From NCBI GenBank assembly GCA_001544655.2, contig FCOD02000010.1:124001-188000 (forward strand): a stretch of 64,000 nucleotides of DNA. Direction: 5' to 3'. Both the position numbers and the translations under genes were made by a program. The notes beneath the pieces are model-generated. The model ran no database searches, was not told the DNA's origin, and worked only from the letters and a program-made list of their open reading frames with translations. Origin of the DNA: Caballeronia turbans. GTDB lineage: Bacteria > Pseudomonadota > Gammaproteobacteria > Burkholderiales > Burkholderiaceae. Shown piece after piece: positions 45,395 through 53,410 of this stretch (positions within the stretch are counted from its first letter, which is position 1; every line of letters begins with the position of its first letter).

Positions 45395-46453
45395 ATGAAG
45401 ACCTTCCACTGCACCGCTTGCGGGCATCTGATCTTCTTTGAAAACGTTCAATGCGAACGCTGCGGCATGTTGCTCGGTTTTATCCCTGAATCAGGTGAGA
45501 TGAGCGCGTTCGTCAAGGAAAGCGCGGGTCGTTGGAGGGCACAGCTCACGGGCGACGGTGCGCTTTACAGGCCGTGTCATAACTACGCCGTCGAGAAGGT
45601 ATGCAACTGGATGATCCCGGTTGAATCCGACAATCGGTTCTGTCAGTCGTGCCGCCTCACCTCCGTCATTCCGAATCTCAGAGCGCGTCGACGTAAAGGT
45701 TATTGGTCGAGATTGGAAGCCGCGAAGCGCCGCTTGCTCTACACGCTGGCCGTCCTGGGACTGCGGATCGAGACGCGCGAACAAAATCCCGAAACGGGTC
45801 TGCAATTCGAGTTTCGCGAGAGTCTTCGTGATTCAAAGGTCACGACGGGCCACGACAACGGTCTTATCACGATGAACATCGCCGAGGCCGACGATCTTCG
45901 ACGGGAGCGAGTGCGCATTGCGTTAGGGGAACCGTATCGGACTTTGCTCGGGCACTTCAGGCACGAGATAGGACACTACTATTTCGACCGGCTGGTGGCG
46001 GGCACGAAGCATTTGCGAACGTTCAGGGCGCTGTTCGGCGATGAGCGCATCGACTATCGCGATGCGCTGAAAACGCACTATCGGAACGGCGCGCCGGCGG
46101 ATTGGGGAAAGGCGCACGTCAGCGCTTATGCCACCATGCACCCCTGGGAGGATTGGGCCGAGACATGGGCACATTATCTACATATGGTGGACACGGTCGG
46201 CACGGCTCGGGCATGCGGGATCAGTATCGATCCCGAGAATTTAAGCGAGCCCGACACAGTGGATCGAGCGAAGTCCTCTTCGCCGTCCTTCGATGAGCTC
46301 ATCAAACAGTGGTGTCCCCTCACCTATGCGATGAACAGCCTGAATCGAAGTCTGGGCATGCCCGACCCTTATCCGTTCACGCTCGCACCGGTAGCCGTTC
46401 AGAAACTCGAATTTGTACATCGCGTAATCGATGCACAAAGGACGGCTGTATAA
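45395..46453 (+). CDS. Putative zinc-binding metallopeptidase with N-terminal zinc ribbon
   Basis: A 352-residue protein. Residues 1-30 form a zinc ribbon (Cys6, Cys9, Cys20, Cys23), and four more cysteines (61, 70, 83, 86) follow. A zincin catalytic motif HEIGHYYF (His190, Glu191, His194) starts the peptidase core, and HPWEDWAETWAHYLH supplies the probable further ligand. This matches the bacterial family often listed as DUF2248. Substrate unknown. It follows the transglutaminase-like gene by about 40 bases on the same strand and is probably co-transcribed. Confidence 0.85.
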   Translation: MKTFHCTACGHLIFFENVQCERCGMLLGFIPESGEMSAFVKESAGRWRAQLTGDGALYRPCHNYAVEKVCNWMIPVESDNRFCQSCRLTSVIPNLRARRRKGYWSRLEAAKRRLLYTLAVLGLRIETREQNPETGLQFEFRESLRDSKVTTGHDNGLITMNIAEADDLRRERVRIALGEPYRTLLGHFRHEIGHYYFDRLVAGTKHLRTFRALFGDERIDYRDALKTHYRNGAPADWGKAHVSAYATMHPWEDWAETWAHYLHMVDTVGTARACGISIDPENLSEPDTVDRAKSSSPSFDELIKQWCPLTYAMNSLNRSLGMPDPYPFTLAPVAVQKLEFVHRVIDAQRTAV

Positions 46454-46574
46454 GCGGATAGTTTGGAGAGGCGAAACCGGCGGACAGCGCCGGCATCGAA
46501 CCAGCAGCCGGATGCGTGCCCGCGGTGGCCCGAGTCCTGTCGACCGAGCCCTTTAAAGCAGCGAGACTGAACGG

Positions 46575-46715
46575 CTACTTCTTCTTTTGAGCACTCGTCA
46601 AACCCGTGGTCCTGGGAACGGGGACCTTGAAGGGATCGGCGACTGGAGAAGAGATTTTCTTCGGTTGCTTGGGCTTTTTCGCCTCGCGATTACCACGTAA
46701 TTGACCCTTTGCCAT
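46575..46715 (-). CDS. Small basic conserved protein (MAKGQxRxNREAKKPK type)
   Basis: A 46-residue, very basic protein beginning MAKGQLRGNREAKKPKQPKK, a pattern I recall as conserved among proteobacteria; function unknown. GGGGTGG lies just upstream of the ATG. Three alternating copies of a 7-bp element, listed separately, lie immediately upstream, suggesting control at transcription or by mRNA structure. Confidence 0.7.
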   Translation of the reverse strand: MAKGQLRGNREAKKPKQPKKISSPVADPFKVPVPRTTGLTSAQKKK

Positions 46716-46724
46716 TTTTCCACC

Positions 46725-46776
46725 CCTGTTCGGCGACCATGAACAGGTCGCTCTATCGGGCATTTTGGACCTGTTC
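46725..46776. promoter_or_regulatory. Three alternating copies of CCTGTTC / GAACAGG
   Basis: CCTGTTC at 46725-46731, GAACAGG at 46741-46747 and CCTGTTC at 46770-46776. The first pair makes an inverted repeat with 9-base spacing. The second pair extends to a 9-bp perfect repeat (GAACAGGTC at 46741-46749, GACCTGTTC at 46768-46776). The set begins 10 bases upstream of the small basic protein's start codon. It could be an operator array or two mutually exclusive RNA hairpins. Confidence 0.5.
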
Positions 46777-47046
46777 GCGGTTGCTGTCGCGATCTATTTC
46801 GAGAGTTGGCCGCATACCGTGCAAACGCGGCCTTTACATGAACGATCCGACGATTGTCCTTGCTTTGTCGGTTCATTCGGCGCACCCTTGCGCGGCGGGC
46901 CGCATCGCTGCGAGTGAATGAAGTTGCGTGGGCGGTCGACATCATGTCCAGGAAATCCGCGTAGGACGCTGCGCGCGAAAGGGCGCCTGACGCCCCTTTT
47001 TCTTTTTCGTCGTCATCGAAGCCTCTGTGTCAACGACCTCCTTCTT
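46777..47046. other. Gap containing an orphan terminator
   Basis: About 270 bases with no supportable protein gene. A plus-strand Rho-independent-type terminator is present at 46978-47006 although no plus-strand gene ends here, so an unannotated small RNA or leader is possible. Confidence 0.4.
46978..47006 (+). terminator. Rho-independent-type terminator
   Basis: AAAGGGCG and CGCCCCTTT pair around the loop CCTGA (one bulged C), followed by a T-rich run TTTTTCTTTTTC. This is the clearest terminator-like hairpin in the window. Nothing coding on the plus strand ends within 500 bases upstream. Confidence 0.6.
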
Positions 47047-47244
47047 ATGGGCATCAATATGCAAAAGCAACCCTCGGTCTACCCCGCTACGCAGTTCAGA
47101 AAGCCGGAAGTTTCGATAACCCAGAAAGCGCGAGCCGAGTCCTTGCGGCAAGCGGATTTGGATCGCGCCGAAAAGCGGCTTCGGGACGATGCGCGCATCG
47201 ATGTCAACGCTGCGAAATGGCGTTACGTCTGTACGGGCAGTTAG
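47047..47244 (+). CDS. Small hypothetical protein
   Basis: A 65-residue hydrophilic protein (MGINMQKQPSVYPATQFRKP, then a helical ARAESLRQADLDRAEKRLRD segment). An ATG at 47059 is an alternative start. The charged helix is protein-like, but no family is recognised and the ribosome site is weak. Confidence 0.4.
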   Translation: MGINMQKQPSVYPATQFRKPEVSITQKARAESLRQADLDRAEKRLRDDARIDVNAAKWRYVCTGS

Positions 47245-47526
47245 GCGAGAAAAAGAATAGAAGTTGGCTCAGCCGATACCGAGCCGATTCATCGTACCAA
47301 TCGGTTGCTCTTTCGGTCGTCGACGTCAACATTGATGCGCCGCAAATTGGCCGCAACAAGCAGTATTCAGCCACGCGCGATATCAGAACGCTCACCTGAC
47401 AATACCGCGCAGATCGGCGTATCTTTACTTCCCAGCGCACTTCCCCGGGCTTGCCGCCGTCCGCGTGCGAGGGCAATGTCCATCGTCCAGTGCGTTTGAA
47501 CAACCTCGTCAAAAGGGAGATTCACA

Positions 47527-47892
47527 ATGAATGCACGAAAACCACTCGCCGTGGCGGCCAGCATCCTCGTGATCGCCGCATCGTTCAACTTGGGAATCGT
47601 GAGCGCCTACGCCCAGAGCAGCGACGCCGCATCGGCGGCACCGGCCGCGCCGAGCGCGAAATCGACCAAAGCGGCCAACAGGCAGCTCGCCAAGGATGTG
47701 CGCAAGAGCCTCACCAAGGTAAAGGGTTTGAGTACATCGAACATATCGGTTCGTGCGAACGGCGGCGCTGTGACGCTCGCGGGCACCGTCCCCGATGCCG
47801 CGCAAATCGACCAGGCAACCGAAGCGGCCAAGGCGACGGCCGGGGTGACGTCCGTCAGGAACGCGCTGACGATCCGCGAAATCGGGCAATAA
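47527..47892 (+). CDS. Periplasmic BON-domain protein
   Basis: A 121-residue exported protein. A signal peptide ends near AYAQSSD. An Ala/Ser-rich linker leads to one BON domain (about 52-118): LAKDVRKSLTKVKGLSTSNI, GGAVTLAGTVPDAAQID, then AKATAGVTSVRNAL. BON domains bind phospholipid or peptidoglycan-associated surfaces, as in OsmY, and are usually stress-induced. AAGGGAG lies upstream of the ATG. Confidence 0.88.
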   Translation: MNARKPLAVAASILVIAASFNLGIVSAYAQSSDAASAAPAAPSAKSTKAANRQLAKDVRKSLTKVKGLSTSNISVRANGGAVTLAGTVPDAAQIDQATEAAKATAGVTSVRNALTIREIGQ

Positions 47893-48112
47893 GGCAGGCC
47901 TGCTTCGCCACGTGGATCGGCAACGAGAATTCATGCCGGTCCACGGCGGATAACGATGCGGCATGTCTCTGCGGAGCTTGATGTCGCTGGGCGTATCAAT
48001 GCCTTCCGAAACATGTCTTGAACCGGGAACGTTGGCGATATAGTGACTCGCAAAGCGGCAGACTCGCTGTACTGGCTCGACCGCGTGACATTCCTCCAAC
48101 GAGTGCCCTGTC

Positions 48113-49249
48113 ATGAAAACGATCCTTTCCCTTCTCGCGGCGACCGCGCTCTGCATCGCCCCGCTCGTAGCCAGTGCGCAGCAAAACGTTCGTATCGGTG
48201 TTTCCGCGCCGCTTACGGGCATGGGCGCGGCCAATGGCAAGGACATCGAAAACGGCGTGCGTCTGGCTGTGGAAGAGGCGAACGCTCAACACATGAACAT
48301 CGGGGGACAGCCGGTTCAGTTCGAGCTTGCTTCCGTCGATGATCAGGGCGATCCGCGCATCGGCGTTCAGGTGGCGCAGAAGCTCGTCGACGACGGCGTC
48401 GTGGCCGTGGTCGGCTACTACAACTCAGGCGTGGCACTTCCTTCCTCGCCGATATTCGCGCGCGCGGGCATTCCGCTGATCGATCCGGCGGCAACGAATC
48501 CGGCCATCACACGGCAGGGATTGAACAATGTGTTTCGCATCATCGCGACCGACACGCAGAACTCCGGCAACGCCGGCACGTATGCCGTCAACGTGACGAA
48601 AGCGAAGCGCATCGCCGTGATGGACGACCGGACCGCCTTCGGACAAGGCGCGGTCGAGGAATTCAAGAAGGCCGTGAAAGCGGCCGGCGGCCAGATCGTA
48701 TCGGAGGAATACACCAACGACAAAGCCGTCGAATTCAACGCGCAACTCACGAACATCAAAGCGGCCAACGCCGATCTTCTGTATTTCGGCGGGCTCGACG
48801 CGCAGGCGGGCCTGATCGCCAAGCGCATGAAGCAGCTCGGCATACGCGCACAGTTTGTCGGAAGCGGCGGGATCGCCGATAGCGTCTTCATCAGTTCCGC
48901 GGGAAGCGCGGCGGAAGGCGCAATGGCCTGGGAATACGGCCGGCCCGTCGATTCCTTACCCGAAGGCCGCGCGTTCGCCGAGAAATTCAAGAAACGCTTC
49001 GGCGCGGAAACGCTGACCTATGCGCCATTCGCCTATGACTGCGCGTGGCTTGCCATTACCGCGATGAAACAGGCGAATTCCGTGAAGCCTGCCGTGTTCA
49101 TGCAGACTCTCCGTACGATGCAATACAACGGTATCACCGGACATATTTCATTCGATAAATACGGAGATCTGAATAACCCGACATCGACGCTTTATCAGGT
49201 GAAGTCGATGAAATGGCAACCGGTGACGACCATCGGCGCGGAGAAGTAA
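48113..49249 (+). CDS. Branched-chain amino acid-type ABC transporter substrate-binding protein
   Basis: A 378-residue LivJ/LivK-family periplasmic binding protein. The signal peptide MKTILSLLAATALCIAPLVA is followed by VRIGVSAPLTGMGAANGKDI, VVGYYNSGVALPSSPIFARA, FRIIATDTQNSGNAG and QFVGSGGIADSVF. No permease or ATPase gene adjoins it, so it is an orphan receptor that must use a transporter encoded elsewhere. It converges on bluB across a DnaA-box palindrome. Confidence 0.92.
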   Translation: MKTILSLLAATALCIAPLVASAQQNVRIGVSAPLTGMGAANGKDIENGVRLAVEEANAQHMNIGGQPVQFELASVDDQGDPRIGVQVAQKLVDDGVVAVVGYYNSGVALPSSPIFARAGIPLIDPAATNPAITRQGLNNVFRIIATDTQNSGNAGTYAVNVTKAKRIAVMDDRTAFGQGAVEEFKKAVKAAGGQIVSEEYTNDKAVEFNAQLTNIKAANADLLYFGGLDAQAGLIAKRMKQLGIRAQFVGSGGIADSVFISSAGSAAEGAMAWEYGRPVDSLPEGRAFAEKFKKRFGAETLTYAPFAYDCAWLAITAMKQANSVKPAVFMQTLRTMQYNGITGHISFDKYGDLNNPTSTLYQVKSMKWQPVTTIGAEK

Positions 49250-49303
49250 AGAAGGTCGCCGCATGTAGCAGTTTTATCGACCTTCGACGACCGGTATGCA
49301 CAG

Positions 49304-49330
49304 CTTTATCCACAGAATCTGTGGATAAAG
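49304..49330. repeat. Perfect 12-bp palindrome containing two inverted DnaA boxes
   Basis: CTTTATCCACAG and CTGTGGATAAAG flank AAT. Each arm contains a perfect DnaA box: TTATCCACA at 49306-49314 and TGTGGATAA at 49320-49328. It lies between convergent genes, where a bidirectional hairpin would also make sense. There is no T-run longer than three, so terminator function is weak. Confidence 0.85.
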
Positions 49331-49356
49331 TCGTTGTCATTAGACGGCCGCGCTGC

Positions 49357-50007
49357 CTAATCCTTCGCTGACGGCCATTCGTTCTCGAAGACGCATTCTT
49401 CGATGGAACGGCGCTTCGCCCAATGCTCGGTCTCGAGCATCGGTGCATCGTAGAAGTGTTCGACATGTCCCACGCAGAGAATCGCGATGGGTCTCGCGCC
49501 CACGGGCATACTCAACAACGCGCCGACTTCCTGCGGATCGAACAGGGAAACCCAGCCCATTCCGAGTCCTTCCGCGCGTGCGGCGAGCCACATGTTCTGG
49601 ATCGCGCAGGCTACCGAAGCGAGGTCCATTTCGGGAAGTGTGCGCCGTCCGAATACATGGTTCTCGCGGCCGTCCATCAGGGCCATGACGAGCACCTCGG
49701 CACAGTCACGCAGGCCCTCCACCTTGAGTCGCATGAACGAATCGCGCCGCTCGCCGAGGGCATCGGCTGTGAGCAGGCGTTCTCGTTCGACAGCGTCCCG
49801 CAACTGCGCACGACGGTGCGCACACGTGATGCGCACGATGCGCCAAGGCTGCATGAAGCCGACGCTCGGCGCATGCAGCGCCGCGTCGATGAGCCGCTGC
49901 ATGACCGGCGGCGCGATGGGGTCGCTCACGAAGTGACGCATGTCGCGACGCTCGTGAATTGCGCGGTAGACCGCTTCGCGATCCGCCTCGCTGAATGCTT
50001 TTTCCAT
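49357..50007 (-). CDS. bluB: 5,6-dimethylbenzimidazole synthase
   Basis: A flavin-destructase of 216 residues that converts FMNH2 and O2 into 5,6-dimethylbenzimidazole, the lower ligand of cobalamin. The nitroreductase-like fold shows the BluB pattern: AIHERRDMRHFVSDPI, HAPSVGFMQPWRIVRI, FGRRTLPEMDLASVACAIQN, AEGLGMGWVSLFDP and GHVEHFYDAPMLE. No other cobalamin gene is in the window. The start at 50007 fits family length. Confidence 0.93.
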   Translation of the reverse strand: MEKAFSEADREAVYRAIHERRDMRHFVSDPIAPPVMQRLIDAALHAPSVGFMQPWRIVRITCAHRRAQLRDAVERERLLTADALGERRDSFMRLKVEGLRDCAEVLVMALMDGRENHVFGRRTLPEMDLASVACAIQNMWLAARAEGLGMGWVSLFDPQEVGALLSMPVGARPIAILCVGHVEHFYDAPMLETEHWAKRRSIEECVFENEWPSAKD

Positions 50008-50219
50008 GGATTTCGGCGAAGGTTCAACTCGTGGACAAGCATGATACTGCGGGGGCTTTGGAACTCGCCCGAAAAGCCTTCCCACGCGGTGTGGCACTCA
50101 ACCTGCTTGTCCTACAAAAGCCGCCAAATCGCAGCCGAACATTGATTCGCCCCGCTATTAGCGATACCTTTACATCCATCCTGGTCGTCGAATCCCGTCA
50201 ACGCGTGGAGAACCGTTTC

Positions 50220-50675
50220 GTGAAGAAAGCGTGGGTTTTCTGCTGCATCGTTGCCTCGAGCGCGATTGTCGGCGGATGCGGCAAAGGGGGATCGCAAAAC
50301 GCTACGGAAGCTTCGGGCGCATCCGCGAGCCAGGCGCCGGTCCAGCCGGCGCAGGGCGCGAGCGATATACCCTCCGCATCCGGTGCGCTGGGCGCTATCG
50401 CCAAGGCGCAGCTACCCGGCGAAGCAGCGGAGACACTGCGGCTGATCAAGGCGGGCGGCCCGTATCCTTTTAGCGAGGACGGCGTGGTGTTCCGCAACAG
50501 TGCGCTCTTGCTGCCGAAGCATCCGCGCGGCTACTACCACGCATACACGGTCCGCACGCCCGGCTCGACCGATCGCGGACAGCGCCGGATCGTATGCGGC
50601 GGACCGCGCAGGCAAACCGGCGAGTGCTATTACACCGACGATTACTACGTCAGCTTCAAGCGCATTGGGGAATGA
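50220..50675 (+). CDS. RNase T1/N1-fold lipoprotein lacking the catalytic residues
   Basis: A 151-residue lipoprotein (lipobox IVGGC, Cys20). A Ser/Ala-rich linker leads to a microbial guanyl-ribonuclease domain (about 63-150): AETLRLIKAGGPYPF, FRNSALLLP, GYYHAYTV, RGQRRIVCGG and YYTDDYYVSF. In active barnase/RNase Sa relatives these read HEYTV and DDHY. Here the general-base Glu is Ala108 and the general-acid His is Tyr132, while the Arg pair (122, 123) remains. It should bind but not cleave RNA. GTG start at 50220. Confidence 0.8.
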   Translation: MKKAWVFCCIVASSAIVGGCGKGGSQNATEASGASASQAPVQPAQGASDIPSASGALGAIAKAQLPGEAAETLRLIKAGGPYPFSEDGVVFRNSALLLPKHPRGYYHAYTVRTPGSTDRGQRRIVCGGPRRQTGECYYTDDYYVSFKRIGE

Positions 50676-50785
50676 GGACTAGCGGGCGCGGCAAACCGCG
50701 GACCGTGCCAACACACTTCCGCGGCGCGCCGCCGATCGAGAACCCTCGTTCGTCCGCCGAAGCCGATCATCGCTCCACAGGCCCG

Positions 50786-52015
50786 TCACTCGCGTCGCGT
50801 GCATACCTCATGCAAGGTGTTCAACCGCCGCACCGGCTCGACGACATAAGGATTCGTCTCATCCCACGCGTAGCCGGCCAGCACCGCGCTGATCATTCGG
50901 CGTATCGCCGGCGTCTGCTCGCGCGCAAAGATGATGTCCTGCAGCTTCCCTGTGTACCAGTTCTCGACGAAGGCGCGAAACGTGTCGATGCCCTTGCGCA
51001 GCGGCCAGTCGTATTGCGCCTGCCAATCGACGACCTCGCCGTTCAACTGACGCTTCAGCGTCTCGACGGCGAGATGCGCCGATCGCAACGCGATCGTCAC
51101 GCCCGACGAAAACACGGGGTCCAGAAACTCGCCCGCATTGCCGAGCAGCGCGTAGCCGGGACCATGCAGCCGCTCTACGTTCGCCGAATATCCGCCGATA
51201 TGACGCACGGGCATTAGAAAAGGCGCATCGCCGATCAGACGATTCAGCGTCGGTTCGCTGCGGATCAACGCACGGAGCTTCGCCTCGCGCTGCGCTTCGG
51301 GCACGTCGAGAAACGCCGCTTCCGCCACGCATCCGACGGAGGAACGTCCGTTCGCCAGCGGAATCATCCAGTACCACACGTCACGATGCTCGGGATGCAC
51401 GGCGACGGTGATCTTGCTGCGATCGTGCGCATCGACAGGAATGCCGTCACGCACGTGCGTGAAGATCGCGGCGCGCGTCGGCATGCGCGTGGGCGCTTCG
51501 AGGTTCAAGAGACGCGGCAGCACGCGGCCGAAACCGCTCGCATCGAGCACGAAGCGCGCGTGCACCTGGTATCGCGTGCCCGCCTCGTCGGCAACTTCGA
51601 GCACGGGGGCGTTCCCGGTTTTCATCTCGAGCACCGTATGGCCGAAACGCACTTCGGCGCCCTGCTTCGCCGCGCGACGGATCAGCAGATCGTCGCACAC
51701 CGCGCGCTCGACCTGGAATGTCGTGCCCCAGCCGTCTGAATGCTTGTCGCGGAAATCATAAGCCGACGCCTGATTGCGATGGACGAAGTGCGCCCCGTTC
51801 TTGTACTGAAAGCCGGCTTCCACGATGTCCTGCAACATGCCGGCCTCTTCGAGATACGCCATGCTTTGCGGCAAGAGACTCTCGCCGATCGAAAAGCGCG
51901 GAAAGTGCTGCCGTTCGAGCACGAGCACCGAACGCCCCGCTTTTCGCAGCAATGCCGCGGCGACCGCGCCCGAAGGGCCGGCTCCGATGATGGCGACATC
52001 GACGGAGGCATTCAT
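50786..52015 (-). CDS. FAD-dependent oxidoreductase (halogenase / geranylgeranyl-reductase-like)
   Basis: A 409-residue flavoprotein. The FAD dinucleotide fold is at the N-terminus (VAIIGAGPSGAVAAALL). FPRFSIGESLLPQSM is the conserved GESLLP region of the tryptophan-halogenase/reductase family, and the second FAD motif is GNAGEFLDPVFSSGVTIAL. The halogenase WxWxIP motif is represented only by WYWMIPL, and the catalytic Lys cannot be confirmed by eye. Such proteins are regular members of aryl-polyene clusters, where they may modify the aryl head. Divergent from the methyltransferase gene. Confidence 0.87.
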   Translation of the reverse strand: MNASVDVAIIGAGPSGAVAAALLRKAGRSVLVLERQHFPRFSIGESLLPQSMAYLEEAGMLQDIVEAGFQYKNGAHFVHRNQASAYDFRDKHSDGWGTTFQVERAVCDDLLIRRAAKQGAEVRFGHTVLEMKTGNAPVLEVADEAGTRYQVHARFVLDASGFGRVLPRLLNLEAPTRMPTRAAIFTHVRDGIPVDAHDRSKITVAVHPEHRDVWYWMIPLANGRSSVGCVAEAAFLDVPEAQREAKLRALIRSEPTLNRLIGDAPFLMPVRHIGGYSANVERLHGPGYALLGNAGEFLDPVFSSGVTIALRSAHLAVETLKRQLNGEVVDWQAQYDWPLRKGIDTFRAFVENWYTGKLQDIIFAREQTPAIRRMISAVLAGYAWDETNPYVVEPVRRLNTLHEVCTRRE

Positions 52016-52158
52016 CGAACATTCCTTATTCATTGCTATTCCCTTGAAGCGGACTTCGAACCGTAGGGCAAATACGACGTTTGCGCGACGAATCAGCGAT
52101 TACAATCGAGCCGCCTCGTATCAAAGATTCAACTTCTACTTCATTACCGGATTCAATT

Positions 52159-52899
52159 GTGCAGAACACCGAATCATCCAGCGTGCCGTTCGTTTCTGAA
52201 ACGGCGTTCGGCGTCTGGTTCCTGCGCACGCATACGTGGGAACATCATGTGCTGCGCGTCGCCATCAACGACCTCAAAGGCCTGATCGACGGCCCGCTGC
52301 CCGTTCGTCCCACGATCGTCGATGTCGGCTGCGGCCAGGGCATTTCATTTCGCCTGCTTGCAAAAGCGTTCACACCGCGACGGATCGTCGGCATCGATTT
52401 CCACGAGCCATCTCTCGCGCTCGCCGCGAAAGCCGCGCAAGCCTGCGAAGACAATGCCGACACCGCCGCCACACGCATCGAAGTGCTGCATGGCGACTGC
52501 GCGAATCTGCCGCTAGGCGATGCCAGCGCGGATATCGTCTTCTGCCATCAAACGTTTCATCATCTCGTCGAGCAGGAACGCGCGCTCGCCGAGTTCCGCC
52601 GCGTGCTCAAGCCCGGCGGCGTACTACTTTTCGCCGAATCCACGGACGCGTACATCAAGTCCTGGGTCATCCGGCTGCTATTCCGTCATCCGATGCACGT
52701 GCAAAAGAGCGCGGACGGCTATCTCGACATGATCCGCAACGGCGGCTTCAGCTTCGATTCCCGCAACGTGTCGCTGCCCTACTTGTGGTGGAGCCGCGCG
52801 AAGGACTTCGGACTGCTGGAGCGCATCGGCCTCTATACGCCGAAGCCCGGCAAGCGGCGCGAGACGCTTGTCAATGTCGCGGCCGTCAAGAGCGGCTGA
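52159..52899 (+). CDS. SAM-dependent class I methyltransferase
   Basis: A methyltransferase of about 246 residues. Motif I is VDVGCGQGISFRLL, motif II is GIDFHEPSLALA, and a post-motif GDCANLPLGDASADIVFCHQ is followed by FRRVLKPGGVLLFAES, the UbiE/Methyltransf_11 pattern. GTG at 52159 is taken as start; an in-frame ATG at 52081 lacks a ribosome site. It is the only plus-strand gene in the aryl-polyene region and shares a 143-base divergent promoter region with the FAD oxidoreductase. It probably O- or C-methylates the aryl ring. Confidence 0.85.
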   Translation: MQNTESSSVPFVSETAFGVWFLRTHTWEHHVLRVAINDLKGLIDGPLPVRPTIVDVGCGQGISFRLLAKAFTPRRIVGIDFHEPSLALAAKAAQACEDNADTAATRIEVLHGDCANLPLGDASADIVFCHQTFHHLVEQERALAEFRRVLKPGGVLLFAESTDAYIKSWVIRLLFRHPMHVQKSADGYLDMIRNGGFSFDSRNVSLPYLWWSRAKDFGLLERIGLYTPKPGKRRETLVNVAAVKSG

Positions 52900-52950
52900 G
52901 TGCGAAGCGCGGCGCGCCATTCGACGTGCGCGCCGCACCCCGGTCCCGCG

Positions 52951-53385
52951 TTACTTCTTCAGCGTCACTACTTCGCCCTTCAGCGCGACGCCTGCGACAA
53001 TCGCACCCGCGCCGCAAGTGAACTCCGTCGCGCTTTCGCGCTCGACGTTGCGGTAGTTGCTCCTGATGTTGATGACCGCATTGCCGCCTTCCTTGCGCAC
53101 GCGGTCCTGCAACTCCAGCACCGCCGACAAAAACACGTGCTGGCACGCCGTCTCATCGCTCTTGCCGAACGCGTTGGTCTTCTTGTTCGTTGCGAATTCA
53201 CCGAACGATTTCGCGACGCCGGGATGCGGCTGTCCCGCGAAATACAGCGGTATGTCCTGATCGACCTTGCCGCCTTCGCTCTTCAGTGCGGAGTCGACGG
53301 AATAGTTCGCGACCGAATCGCGCGCGAACGCGTGCGACGACAGCAAGCACGCGAATACCGTCGCGCAGATCATCTGACGCTTCAT
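52951..53385 (-). CDS. Small secreted protein, paralogue A
   Basis: A 144-residue exported protein. The signal peptide (ICATVFACLLSSHAFA) is followed by DIPLYFAGQPHPGVAKSFGE, a Cys in DETACQHVFLSAVLELQDRV, then GGNAVINIRSNYRNVE and the Cys in ATEFTCGAGAI. The two cysteines may bond. It is clearly related to the next gene, with the same order of motifs (LYF, C, NAV.N, EFTCGA). AGGAGG supports the start. Function unknown; both sit inside the aryl-polyene cluster and are probably envelope-located. Confidence 0.78.
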   Translation of the reverse strand: MKRQMICATVFACLLSSHAFARDSVANYSVDSALKSEGGKVDQDIPLYFAGQPHPGVAKSFGEFATNKKTNAFGKSDETACQHVFLSAVLELQDRVRKEGGNAVINIRSNYRNVERESATEFTCGAGAIVAGVALKGEVVTLKK

Positions 53386-53410
53386 GATGTTGATCCTCCT
53401 GGTTATGTAC

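Noticed and set aside
49304-49330. DnaA-box palindrome as proof of a replication origin
   Set aside because: No dnaA, repA, parAB, AT-rich unwinding region or further DnaA-box cluster was seen nearby.
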